A stretch of DNA of 37,463 bases. Origin: DAOUBP01 sp034432655. GTDB lineage: Bacteria; Chloroflexota; Anaerolineae; CG2-30-64-16. The notes beneath the pieces are model-generated. The model did no database searches and was not told the DNA's origin. It was given only the letters and a program-made list of their open reading frames with translations. The DNA lies in assembly GCA_034432655.1 (NCBI GenBank), contig DAOUBP010000071.1, positions 1 through 37,463 on the forward strand, written 5' to 3'. Of the stretch, positions 16,781 to 24,056 are shown piece after piece. Within the stretch, counting starts at the first letter, position 1, and every line of letters begins with the position of its first letter. The position numbers and the translations under genes were made by a program.

Positions 16781-16802
16781 AAAAAAATCCCCTTCCGGGG
16801 AT
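16781..16802 (-). terminator. Riboswitch expression-platform terminator
   Basis: On the minus strand ATCCCC, GGAA, GGGGAT makes a short strong stem followed by seven T. Its 5' side extends as CTCATCCCC, which can instead pair with GATGAG of the aptamer P1 3' strand, the expected antiterminator. That is the normal OFF-with-SAM logic of SAM-I leaders. Confidence 0.85.
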
Positions 16803-16825
16803 GAGCAGAAGCGGTCGTTGGTTCC

Positions 16826-17031
16826 TCTCATCTTCCAGATCACGTCCCCCATATGGGGACTCACACTGCCGGAATTGGCACCATGGGTTGGTAGATTGGT
16901 AGACTGGGAAATGGGCAGATTAGTCGCAAAAGCACGAGCCTGACCAATCTACCAGTTTACCAAGTTACTGGCTACCGTCTCCTGGTTGCCGAGGCTTCAT
17001 CGGGCCGGTCCCTCCGCCTCTCTGGATGAGT
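16826..17031 (-). promoter_or_regulatory. SAM-I (S-box) riboswitch with repeat-extended P3
   Basis: The minus strand, from 17031, reads CTCATCCAGAGAGGCGGAGG, then GGACCGGCCCGATGAAGCC, then CGGCAACC, and later GGTGCCAATTCC (about 16885-16870) and the closing GATGAGAGG. These are the conserved P1, P2 kink-turn, P3 and J3/4 sequences of the SAM-I class. P4 is GTCCCC-ATAT-GGGGGAC (16844-16860). P1 pairs CTCATC (17030-17025) with GATGAG (16832-16827). The P3 arm, normally short, holds about 90 extra bases of TTGGTAGA-family repeat in two opposed arms, so the arm should be a much longer hairpin with the core intact. Expected control: high SAM ends transcription before metY. Confidence 0.95.
16886..16972. 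repeat. TTGGTAGA-family hairpin element inside riboswitch P3
   Basis: On the plus strand, a left arm GGTTGGTAGATTGGTAGACT (16888-16907) and a right arm ACCAATCTACCAGTTTACCA (16943-16962) are mutually complementary apart from G-T and a few mismatches, with about 35 bases between. It is the same unit as at 13217-13401, 694-731 and 36517-36540. Confidence 0.9.
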
Positions 17032-17056
17032 CCAGGGCTATTCGATTGTGGGCCGC

Positions 17057-17085
17057 CTTATACCAGACTGCGCCGAGTTTGTCAA
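17057..17085 (-). promoter_or_regulatory. Promoter of the met operon leader
   Basis: On the minus strand a perfect TTGACA (17085-17080), 17 bases, TATAAG (17062-17057). Transcription would begin near 17050, about 20 bases before the riboswitch. It starts just after the dedA stop codon, so the met operon does not depend on dedA. Confidence 0.85.
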
Positions 17086-17099
17086 ATCGCCGAAAGCGG

Positions 17100-17750
17100 C
17101 TACGCGCTGGCCCGGCGTATCTCCCGGCGTGCTTTCATCGCTTCGGCCACGGTCGGCACTAGCGAGATCAGGATGATCGCAACGATGACCAGCTCGAAGT
17201 TTCGTTGGACGAAGGGGATGTTGCCGAAGAAATAGCCCAGCAGGGTGAAGATGGCCACCCAGGTGATCCCGCCGATGACGTTCCAGCGAATAAAGAAGCC
17301 GTAGGGCATCTGGCTGGCGCCGGCCACGAAAGGCGCAAAGGTACGGATGATGGGCACGAAACGCGCCAGGAAGATGGTCTTGCCGCCGTGCTTCTCAAAA
17401 AACTCGTGGGTGCGGGTCATGTACTCTTGCTTGATCCACTTGACTTCGCCGGTGTATGCCTTCGCGCCCACGCGATGCCCGATCCAGTAATTTGCTGTAT
17501 CACCCAAGACCGCAGCGAAGGCGAGCAGGCCGAACAGGGCCCAGGGGTTGAGCTTGCCCGCGCCCGCGAAGGTGGCGGCGGCAAAGATCAGCGAGTCGCC
17601 GGGCAGGAAGGGTGTCACCACCAGGCCGGTCTCCATGAAGATCACGATGAACAGCAACGCCAGCGTCCAGCCCCCATAGCGGACGATGATGTCGCTGAGG
17701 TAGACATCCACATGCAGGATGAAATCTATGATTTGTCGAATCAGGGTCAC
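17100..17750 (-). CDS. DedA family membrane protein (VTT domain)
   Basis: 216 residues with several membrane helices. Family motifs are clear: ETGLVVTPFLPGDSLIFAAA, GDTANYWIGHRVG, and FLARFVPIIRTFAPFVAGASQMPYGFF, with the conserved Arg pair and the Pro-rich region thought to be essential in DedA proteins. DedA/VTT proteins act in lipid-carrier (undecaprenyl phosphate and phospholipid) movement and membrane homeostasis. A GTG start at 17750 is supported by GGAGG about ten bases upstream. A -10-like TATAAT lies at 17804-17799 on the minus strand, with a weak -35. The nucleoside kinase gene is divergent. Confidence 0.94.
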   Translation of the reverse strand: MTLIRQIIDFILHVDVYLSDIIVRYGGWTLALLFIVIFMETGLVVTPFLPGDSLIFAAATFAGAGKLNPWALFGLLAFAAVLGDTANYWIGHRVGAKAYTGEVKWIKQEYMTRTHEFFEKHGGKTIFLARFVPIIRTFAPFVAGASQMPYGFFIRWNVIGGITWVAIFTLLGYFFGNIPFVQRNFELVIVAIILISLVPTVAEAMKARREIRRASA

Positions 17751-17798
17751 AGGTCAGCGCCTCCGGTGAAGGGTTTGTTTTGACAAACAAGACATCTC

Positions 17799-17804
17799 AT
17801 TATA
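17799..17804 (-). promoter_or_regulatory. dedA -10 element
   Basis: Perfect TATAAT on the minus strand, about 49 bases before the GTG start. The sequence 17 bases further upstream (TACGGC) is a poor -35, so this is a tentative promoter. Confidence 0.45.
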
Positions 17805-17853
17805 CACGCTTCAGCCCCAGCGCCGTAATTTCCCTGGGTGCGCCCCTACGGCC

Positions 17854-17882
17854 TTGTGCGCCGGTTGGGAGTCATGTTAGAA
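17854..17882 (+). promoter_or_regulatory. Candidate promoter of the nucleoside kinase gene
   Basis: TTGTGC (17854-17859), 17 bases, TTAGAA (17877-17882), about 49 bases before the chosen ATG at 17931. Moderate match to consensus. Confidence 0.5.
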
Positions 17883-17930
17883 TCGAGACCGATCGTTGTG
17901 CGATCCAATTCTGCTGCTGGAGCGTTTTGC

Positions 17931-19676
17931 ATGTCCCAACCGAGCCGACCATCCGATACCCGCGCTGCCGACGTCCTGGTTCATCCCGCCGAACCTCGCA
18001 CCACCGCCCAGGTCAAACTGCCCGATGGCCGTATCTACGAGGCGCCGGTCGGGACGGAGGTCCGCCATTACATTGACGCCGCCGGCACCGACCGGCCGTG
18101 GCCGGTTCCCATCGTCGCCGTGCTGATTGATGGCGAGCTGCGCGAGCTGACCTATCACATCGTCCGCGACGTGAAGGTGACCCCCTTGGGCATGGATGAT
18201 CGGGACGGCAGCCGGATTTACCGGCGTTCGTTGACCTTCCTGCTGGTGGTTGCGATGCAAGAGCTGTTCCCCGAGGCACGGGTGCATGTGGATCACTCGG
18301 TCACTTTCGGCGGCTACTACTGCGAATTTGAAGGCCGGCCGCCGTTGACCGCCGATGAGCTGGCGGCCGTGGAGGCGCGCATGCGGGAGATCGTCGCTGC
18401 GGACGAGCCCATCGCTAAGCAACGTGTGCCGCTGGCCGAGGCGGTGGAACTTTTCCGGCGCCGCGGAGATGACGACAAGGTGCGCCTGCTGGAGCATCGG
18501 GAGAAAGACTACCTGGTGTTGTACGAGTTGCGCGGCTATGCCGGTTACTTTCACGGCTACATGGTGCCTTCGACGGGCTATCTGCGCTATTTCGCGTTGC
18601 GCCCCTACCCGCCCGGCTTCATCTTGCAGTTCCCGCCGCGCGCCAGCTTGACACTGGAACCGGTAGTTGAGTACCCCAAACTGATCGCGGTCTTTCGCGA
18701 GTACGGCAATACGTTGCGCCTGTTGGGCATTCAGGATGTTGGCGCGTTGAACGAGGCAATTCAGGCCGGCCGTACCAACGAGATCATTCTGGTGGCCGAG
18801 GCGCGGCATGAGGAGCGTGTGGCGCGCATTGCCACCCAGATCGCCGAGCAAAGGAAGCGCATCGGCCTGGTGCTCATCGCCGGGCCGTCATCCTCCGGCA
18901 AGACTACCTTCTCCAAGCGGTTGGCCGTACAACTCCTGGCCAACGGCATCCGCCCGATTGCCATCGAGCTGGACAACTACTTCGTGGACCGTGAACTGAC
19001 CCCGCGCGATGCGGACGGCAACTACAACTTCGAGGTGTTGGAGGCGCTGGACCTGGCGCTCTTCAACGAGCACTTGTTGCGGCTGATGGCCGGCGAAGAG
19101 GTGCAGCTGCCCAGGTTCAACTTTCACACCGGCAAGCGCGAGCCCGGCGCGGTGATCCAGCTCGGTCCGGAGCAAGTGCTGTTGATCGAGGGGATCCACG
19201 GCCTGAACCCGCGGCTGGTGCCCAGCGTGCCGCCGGAACGCATCTTCCGCATCTACATCTCCGCGCTGACCCAGCTCAACATTGATCGTTTCAACCGGGT
19301 GCCCACCACCGACACGCGGTTGATCCGGCGCATCGTGCGGGATGCGCGCACGCGCGGCTACACCGCGGCCGAGACCATCGGCCGGTGGGAGAGTGTGCAC
19401 CGGGGCGAGCGCGAGTTCATCTTCCCATATCAGGAAAACGCTGACGTGATGTTCAACTCGGCGCTGGTGTACGAGCTCTCCGCGCTGAAGCCGCTGGCCG
19501 AACCGTTGCTGCGCCAGGTGGAGCCGGGCAAGCCGGGGTATATCGAGGCCAAGCGCTTGCTCACCTTTCTGCAATGGTTCGAACCGATGCCGCTGGATCT
19601 GATTCCGGGGAATTCGATCTTGCGGGAGTTTGTGGGTGGCAGCAATTTGGAGAAGTTCGAGCCCTGGCGTAAGTGA
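17931..19676 (+). CDS. TGS-domain nucleoside kinase (uridine kinase-like P-loop protein)
   Basis: 581 residues from ATG 17931, which has GGAG eight bases upstream; earlier in-frame starts reach into the promoter. The N-terminus (about 25-90, VKLPDGRIYEAPVGTEV) is a TGS-like domain, followed by a region like the second additional domain of threonyl-tRNA synthetase (HVDHSVTFGGYYCEF). The C-terminal half is a phosphoribulokinase/uridine kinase domain with Walker A GPSSSGKTT at 318-326, ELDNYF, LPRFNFHTGKR and LLIEGIHGLNP. This TGS-plus-kinase architecture is found in many bacteria and in Thermotoga. Its natural substrate is not certain, nor whether it binds RNA. Confidence 0.9.
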   Translation: MSQPSRPSDTRAADVLVHPAEPRTTAQVKLPDGRIYEAPVGTEVRHYIDAAGTDRPWPVPIVAVLIDGELRELTYHIVRDVKVTPLGMDDRDGSRIYRRSLTFLLVVAMQELFPEARVHVDHSVTFGGYYCEFEGRPPLTADELAAVEARMREIVAADEPIAKQRVPLAEAVELFRRRGDDDKVRLLEHREKDYLVLYELRGYAGYFHGYMVPSTGYLRYFALRPYPPGFILQFPPRASLTLEPVVEYPKLIAVFREYGNTLRLLGIQDVGALNEAIQAGRTNEIILVAEARHEERVARIATQIAEQRKRIGLVLIAGPSSSGKTTFSKRLAVQLLANGIRPIAIELDNYFVDRELTPRDADGNYNFEVLEALDLALFNEHLLRLMAGEEVQLPRFNFHTGKREPGAVIQLGPEQVLLIEGIHGLNPRLVPSVPPERIFRIYISALTQLNIDRFNRVPTTDTRLIRRIVRDARTRGYTAAETIGRWESVHRGEREFIFPYQENADVMFNSALVYELSALKPLAEPLLRQVEPGKPGYIEAKRLLTFLQWFEPMPLDLIPGNSILREFVGGSNLEKFEPWRK

Positions 19677-19691
19677 TACGGTGAGCTGACC

Positions 19692-19740
19692 TGAAAATGC
19701 GTGTTCACGTGCCAGGCACCGTTGAGATGCCTGGCACGTG
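19692..19740. repeat. Perfect 13-base inverted repeat after the nucleoside kinase gene
   Basis: CACGTGCCAGGCA (19706-19718), nine bases, TGCCTGGCACGTG (19728-19740). Just before it, CTGAAAATGC (19691-19700) matches the end of the repeat unit found at the 3' end of the response regulator gene (24052 region). There is no T run, so it is not a classical terminator, but it stands between convergent genes and could stop transcription or protect RNA ends. Confidence 0.8.
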
Positions 19741-20000
19741 ACAGCCATTCTCAGGTTCGTGTTCAGCTTGCGCTGTGATCGTTACTGCTGCCATTGCGCC
19801 GCTGGCGCAGGCAGCCCGGTTGACCGGGCGCTGCTAGGTAGCCCGATCCATGCATGGTCGGGCGGGCTGGCGCAACCGCGCACGCGGCGGGTGACGGATG
19901 GTCGGTGGCGGCCAGGATCGCCCGGCGATGAAGTCGCCGGGCTGCCGAACGGCGCCCGCTCAAGCGGGCCGGAATGGCCACAAGCAAACCAACTGACCCA
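19741..20000. repeat. Cluster of REP-like hairpins between convergent genes
   Basis: No gene is seen here. The region holds several short GC-rich palindromes: CCCGGTTGACCGGG (about 19817-19830), GCCCGATCCATGCATGGTCGGGC (read in part, about 19842-19864), CCCGGCGATGAAGTCGCCGGG (about 19921-19941) and GCCCGCTCAAGCGGGC (about 19954-19969). The third resembles GGCGACTGAAGTCGCC at 24019-24034. Confidence 0.7.
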
Positions 20001-21254
20001 CTAGTTTGCTGCTGGCTCCGCGACGGGTTCCTTGGGGAACACCGGCAGCAGCCTGGCCAGCACCGCGAAGACCGCAGCACCGAAGGTGAACAACGCCACC
20101 GTGATGCTGATCTCCATCAACGACGGGATGTAGATCGGCCCCGTGTAGCTCCACATGCCGAAGACGCTGACGTTCAGCCGGTTCAAGATGCCGCACGCGA
20201 CCACCAGCACCGCGACCCGGAACAGGGCCGTTTTGTTTTCCCGGATCTTGGGTTGCGCCATCAGGATGGCCGGCAGGATGGCGCCCAACCCCACCTCGAC
20301 CCAGAAGAGCACCGTCTGCAATGTCGGCTGGGTCAGCCGGGCCGCTTCCCCGCGCCAGACCACATCAATCAGCTTCGCGATGGCGTAGAAGCCCAGCCAG
20401 TAGGCGTTGAACTTCGACAGGCTGGCCAGCAGGTCCTGTTCCAGCCCGCGCTTGAAGGCACGCGAGCTCAGGTTCGATTCCACTACCACCATGGCCAGGC
20501 CGACACCGATGGCCGAGATCCAGAAGAAGACCGGGATCCACGGCGTATACCACAGGGGATCCAGCTTCCCCGGCGCAATCAGCCACAGCGACCCCAACGA
20601 GGACTGGTGCATGGTGGAGAGCAGGATGCCGACGATGACCAGGGGGAGCGTGATCTTGTGGAAGAGCTGCCATGCCCGTCGCCAGCGCAACCGCTCGAAC
20701 AATGCCGGCAAAAACTCCAGCGCCAGCACCGTGGTGTAGCACAGCACGCACATGGCCACTTCCCACAGCACCGAGTGGATGTTGATGAAGTAGACCGGTC
20801 GGGCCAGGAGGATGTTCTGCGGCCGGCCGACGTCAATCAGCAACGCCACGATCAGCAAGGCATAGCCCAGGAACGCTGTCAGGATGGTGGAGCGTAAGAT
20901 GGGCCGGTAGCGTTCGATCCCGAAGACGTAGACCAGCCCGGCCAACACGAACGCGCCGCCCCCCAGCATCGCGCCGGCCATCACGTCGAACCCGATCCAT
21001 AGCCCCAGCGGGAACTGATCGCTGAGGTTCGTGACAGCGCCCAGGCCGTTGGTCAGGCGCAGGAGCAGCGCGATGGCAGCGACAGCCCATGAGCACAGCA
21101 CCAGGCCCACCCCGGTGACAAACCCAGGTGACCAGCGCAGCTTCACATCGCTGATCTTCTGCAAGATCGAGTAGCCGATGCCGATCACCAACAGCAGCGG
21201 CACCACAATACGCAAGATGAACAACGCACCGAGCATCATGATATCTTGAAACAT
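20001..21254 (-). CDS. HybB/NrfD-type integral membrane quinol-interacting subunit
   Basis: 417 residues, about ten transmembrane helices. NrfD/PsrC-superfamily protein, with HybB-like motifs: STMHQSSLGSLWLIAPGKLDPLWYTP and PVYFINIHSVLWEVAMC, and the FGIERY and GRPQNILLA loops. Such subunits bind (mena)quinol and pass electrons to a ferredoxin-like partner, often conserving energy. No hydrogenase large or small subunit is present. The start is preceded by GGAGG five bases upstream. It is the last gene of the two-CW / cytochrome / ferredoxin / HybB order, separated from the ferredoxin by a short TAGCTTT repeat. Confidence 0.9.
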   Translation of the reverse strand: MFQDIMMLGALFILRIVVPLLLVIGIGYSILQKISDVKLRWSPGFVTGVGLVLCSWAVAAIALLLRLTNGLGAVTNLSDQFPLGLWIGFDVMAGAMLGGGAFVLAGLVYVFGIERYRPILRSTILTAFLGYALLIVALLIDVGRPQNILLARPVYFINIHSVLWEVAMCVLCYTTVLALEFLPALFERLRWRRAWQLFHKITLPLVIVGILLSTMHQSSLGSLWLIAPGKLDPLWYTPWIPVFFWISAIGVGLAMVVVESNLSSRAFKRGLEQDLLASLSKFNAYWLGFYAIAKLIDVVWRGEAARLTQPTLQTVLFWVEVGLGAILPAILMAQPKIRENKTALFRVAVLVVACGILNRLNVSVFGMWSYTGPIYIPSLMEISITVALFTFGAAVFAVLARLLPVFPKEPVAEPAAN

Positions 21255-21267
21255 GGAATCCTCCCTG

Positions 21268-21318
21268 GACTGGAAGCTGAGTGCTGTTTTCAGCCTCTAG
21301 CTTTTAGCTTCTAGCTGC
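21268..21318. repeat. TAGCTTT/TAGCTTC heptamer hairpin element
   Basis: The right side reads TAGCTTT, TAGCTTC, TAGCTGC in consecutive 7-base units (about 21297-21317). The left side GGAAGCTGAGTGCTG (about 21269-21283) can pair with it. It lies between the HybB-like and ferredoxin genes and forms the last six codons and the stop of the ferredoxin (QLEAKS, TAG). Confidence 0.75.
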
Positions 21319-22214
21319 TCGTCTTCGGTCTCCGCCTCCCACGGTGGCACGTCGTGATCGTGTCCTTTGCGGCGACGGGTGATGATGGACGCGCCGGTTA
21401 GCGCTACGGCCAGGCTGCCCACCACGGCCGGCAGCTTGGACATCACGTCCCAGGTATAGGCAGGCACGGGACGGGTCGTCACATCCGTGCGAAAGCCCAA
21501 CAGCGAGAACGGCGTGTCGGAGATGTAAAGCATGGCCGTGCCGCCCGCTTCATGTTCGCCGTAGACGTGATCCACGTAGTGCCGCGGGTTGGCCGCGATG
21601 CGGGCATGCGCCTCGGCCAGCAGCGCGTCCCGCCGGCCGAATTTCAACGCGCCGGTCGGACAGTTGGCTGCGCAGGCAGGCAGCTCCCCTTCACGCTGCC
21701 GTTGGATGCAAAACATGCACTTGCGGATCTCCGGGGTCAGGCCGTCATCCCACTCGAAGCGCGGCACATCGAACGGACAGCTGACCATACAGTAACGGCA
21801 ACCCAGGCAGCGATTTGGCCGATAAGCGATTGGTCCTTCTGGCGTTTGATACAGAGCGGACACCGGACACGCCGAAGCGCAAGCAGCGTCCAGGCAGTGC
21901 ATGCATTGGCGTTTCACCCAGCGCGTTTTGCCTCCCTCCAGGTCCACCCGGCGGATGAACGTGAAGTTTTCGGCGTTCAGGCTGCGCATCTGGTCGGTGG
22001 TAGGGTGCAGGTTGTTCGCTGCGATGCATGCTGCCTGACAGTTGCCGCACCCTACACACCGGCTCAGGTCAATCAGCATGGCAGGTACGGTGTTGCGGTC
22101 CACGCCTGAAGAGGCGCCGGCGGGACGGGCCGCCTGAGCCGCCAGGGCGGCCCCGCCCAGGGTGGCTGTTGTCAGCTTCAGGAATTGACGTCGGGAAAGT
22201 GATTGTTGCGTCAT
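21297..22214 (-). CDS. Tat-exported HybA-like ferredoxin with four [4Fe-4S] clusters
   Basis: 305 residues. The N-terminus LSRRQFLKLTTATLGGAALA is a twin-arginine signal, so it works outside the cytoplasmic membrane. Four Cys groups are visible: CVGCGNCQAAC, CMHCLDAACASACP, CLGCRYCMVSCP, and CMFCIQRQREGELPACAANCP, the usual arrangement of DmsB/HybA electron-transfer subunits. A C-terminal hydrophobic helix (about 262-282, KLPAVVGSLAVALTGASII) anchors it, as in HybA. The gene overlaps the upstream cytochrome stop by four bases. Likely moves electrons between the eight-heme cytochrome and the HybB-like membrane subunit. The final residues are made by the TAGCTTT repeat. Confidence 0.93.
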   Translation of the reverse strand: MTQQSLSRRQFLKLTTATLGGAALAAQAARPAGASSGVDRNTVPAMLIDLSRCVGCGNCQAACIAANNLHPTTDQMRSLNAENFTFIRRVDLEGGKTRWVKRQCMHCLDAACASACPVSALYQTPEGPIAYRPNRCLGCRYCMVSCPFDVPRFEWDDGLTPEIRKCMFCIQRQREGELPACAANCPTGALKFGRRDALLAEAHARIAANPRHYVDHVYGEHEAGGTAMLYISDTPFSLLGFRTDVTTRPVPAYTWDVMSKLPAVVGSLAVALTGASIITRRRKGHDHDVPPWEAETEDEQLEAKS

Positions 22215-23221
22215 GGCTTCTTCCCCTTATTCATCAGGCTCGCCAGCCCAATGCCTGCTAACAGGCCCAAGACACCGCCGACCCCCAGCATGAGCCCCAT
22301 GCTGACTACGGCCAGGTTGCGGAGTTTCTGGAGCTGGTTCTGCGCGTCGTTGACCTGTTGCTCCAGCTCCTGCACGCGGCGGGCCTGCAGTTCAAGTTCC
22401 CTGGAATTGGCCGCGCCCGTGCCGGCGACGGTTGCGATCTGGCCTGGGCTGCTTTCTTTGTGGGCGCTGCTGGCATGACAACGGACGCACACATCCGAGG
22501 CCACTGTGAAGCTGTGGTTGCTGATCGGCAACTCCATGCCGGCGGTCGAGGCGGTCGGTTGCTTTTGGGGTGCCATGTGGCAGCTCGTGCAGTCCACACC
22601 GCTGATGCCGTGGACGGAATGGGCCAGCTTCGTCTGCTCATCGGTATGACAGGCTGCGCACAGCTTTGCCGGGCTGTCCAGTCGGAGGCCCTGGGTGTGC
22701 GCTTGGTGGCAATCGAAGCAGTCAATCTTGCGCGCGGCATGTGGGCTGTTCTCCCATTGCACGAATGTGTTCAGATGGCACAGCCGACAGGTCTCCGATT
22801 CCATGGGCAGCTGCATGGTCTCGGCTTTGGGATGGCCTTCTTTGTACGGGCCGTGGCACGCCTCACAGGTCACCCCCTCGGCCAGGAAAGCACCCGTGCC
22901 GATGTCGAACCCGGTGGTGTGGCAGGCCAGACAGGCGGTCGGGTTGTGGGCCTGTTTGAGCTGTTCCTGGAAGGCTGGGTCCATGGCCGCCCGTGCGTGC
23001 GTTGTGCCTTGCCAGGCGTTGTATTGCTCAGGATGACAGCTCTGACAGAGAGGCTGCTGCTCCTGGAACAGCAGCTCGGTCAACAGGGCGCGCGGTGAGG
23101 CAGGAACGGGCGCCGCCTGAGCGGTGTAAGTCAGCCCCAACACCACCGCCAGGATCAGTGCGGTGGGCAAGATCAGCCACCAGCCGCGGGCAGAAGTAGT
23201 CTGGGTGGGTTGCAGTTTCAT
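22211..23221 (-). CDS. Octaheme c-type cytochrome with C-terminal coiled coil and membrane helix
   Basis: 336 residues from ATG 23221, chosen because GGAGAAGG lies just before it; an ATG at 23239 adds six residues. A signal/anchor helix (about 13-36) precedes eight CxxCH motifs at residues 59-63, 97-101, 119-123, 145-149, 168-172, 188-192, 211-215 and 245-249. Then comes a Glu/Gln-rich coiled coil (about 272-302) and a second hydrophobic helix (about 303-330). The heme spacing resembles periplasmic multiheme cytochromes of the c554/NrfB-like kind rather than NrfA; no special active-site heme such as CxxCK is seen, so electron transfer is the likely role. Next downstream is the HybA-like ferredoxin with a four-base overlap. 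Confidence 0.93.
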   Translation of the reverse strand: MKLQPTQTTSARGWWLILPTALILAVVLGLTYTAQAAPVPASPRALLTELLFQEQQPLCQSCHPEQYNAWQGTTHARAAMDPAFQEQLKQAHNPTACLACHTTGFDIGTGAFLAEGVTCEACHGPYKEGHPKAETMQLPMESETCRLCHLNTFVQWENSPHAARKIDCFDCHQAHTQGLRLDSPAKLCAACHTDEQTKLAHSVHGISGVDCTSCHMAPQKQPTASTAGMELPISNHSFTVASDVCVRCHASSAHKESSPGQIATVAGTGAANSRELELQARRVQELEQQVNDAQNQLQKLRNLAVVSMGLMLGVGGVLGLLAGIGLASLMNKGKKP

Positions 23222-23254
23222 TGTCCTTCTCCGTTGCATGGCGATCGGCGTGTA

Positions 23255-23734
23255 TCACATCATCGGGTAGCGCTGAAAGATGTCGCACCCGACACACTCC
23301 TCCGGTATGTGACCCTCAGCGTCAAACCGGGCCTGCCAGCACGGCTGATCCGGATGTTGCGGTGCAGCGCATTGCGCCTTCTTGTCCGCACTGCATTTCT
23401 TGACATCCCAGCAGGCCTGGGGCGGCGTTGCTACCAGGCCGGGCTGAGGCAGCGGCAGCCGCGTGTCTTTGATCACAGCCGGTGGCGGGATGATGAATGG
23501 CGTTTGCGGCACGTCGGCCGGCTTGCGGACCGGCAGCTCCACGGGCTGCGGGGCCTCAGGTCGAATGCCCGGCTGCTGAGCCGCTTGTTTGGCCGCGTAT
23601 TCACGCGCCTCGGCTTCCCAGCGCCGATCCAGCCGCTTCAATAGATGCCCGATCCCCAGCACAATCAGCAGGGGAACGCCGAAGCGCAGGAACACCATCC
23701 CCAGAAAAACCAGGAAATCAATGAAGTTAGGCAT
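23255..23734 (-). CDS. Small membrane protein with C-terminal two-CW cysteine domain
   Basis: 159 residues from ATG 23734 (AAGGAGGTG directly upstream). One transmembrane helix (about 6-30) is followed by KRLDRR, suggesting that the rest is cytoplasmic, then a Pro/Gln-rich linker (about 55-110), then a Cys-rich end with the two CW motifs CWDVKKC and PCWQARF plus ECVGC. This pattern matches the so-called two-CW domain, of unknown function, which may bind metal. It is the first gene of the redox module and lies 33 bases ahead of the octaheme cytochrome gene. Confidence 0.8.
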   Translation of the reverse strand: MPNFIDFLVFLGMVFLRFGVPLLIVLGIGHLLKRLDRRWEAEAREYAAKQAAQQPGIRPEAPQPVELPVRKPADVPQTPFIIPPPAVIKDTRLPLPQPGLVATPPQACWDVKKCSADKKAQCAAPQHPDQPCWQARFDAEGHIPEECVGCDIFQRYPMM

Positions 23735-23840
23735 CTTACACCTCCTTGGTGTCTGGCGCACCGGGACGGTTCTATCACGGTGCGGATTGTTACAGGTCTT
23801 TCTGAGGATAGCTTAGCAGAAGGGAGGGCGGAAGGGAATC

Positions 23841-23878
23841 GGGTAAGAGTCCCATTTTTCTTATGGGATATTTTACCC
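23841..23878. promoter_or_regulatory. Nested inverted repeat upstream of the redox module
   Basis: Outer arms GGGTAA (23841-23846) and TTACCC (23873-23878) enclose inner arms CCCAT (23851-23855) and ATGGG (23863-23867). TACCCAT at 23874-23880 fits the NarL-type heptamer TACYYMT. The adjacent response regulator is of the NarL class, so an operator is plausible, but this is only a pattern match. It lies about 107-144 bases before the first gene. Confidence 0.4.
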
Positions 23879-23887
23879 ATTGGTGGA

Positions 23888-24056
23888 AGATCTTCGGAGT
23901 GATGACTTCAACCGTCCGGCGCTGGCCGCACCAGGGCGGATGAAAATCTTCGTAGTAACGGCTTCAGCCGTTAAATGCACCTTCGTAGTAACGGCTTTAG
24001 CCTTTAAGTGCCGCCTGAGGCGACTGAAGTCGCCACTACGGCGGGGCATTTTCAGG
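23888..24056. repeat. REP-like element with 33-base tandem units
   Basis: Two direct copies of CTTCGTAGTAACGGCTT(C/T)AGCC-type sequence start at 23948 and 23981, with a degenerate third from about 23888. Palindromes TAACGGCTTCAGCCGTTA (23955-23972) and GGCGACTGAAGTCGCC (24019-24034) lie within. The right end, read on the minus strand, begins TGAAAATGCCCC and this TGA is the stop of the response regulator gene. No gene is seen in this stretch. Confidence 0.85.

Noticed and set aside
22211..23221. Calling the octaheme cytochrome a nitrite reductase or hydroxylamine oxidoreductase
   Set aside because: All eight motifs are plain CxxCH, there is no CxxCK heme, and the length is shorter than those enzymes.
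20001..23734. Calling the redox module a [NiFe] hydrogenase operon
   Set aside because: Only HybA- and HybB-like subunits are present; no large or small hydrogenase subunit and no maturation genes.
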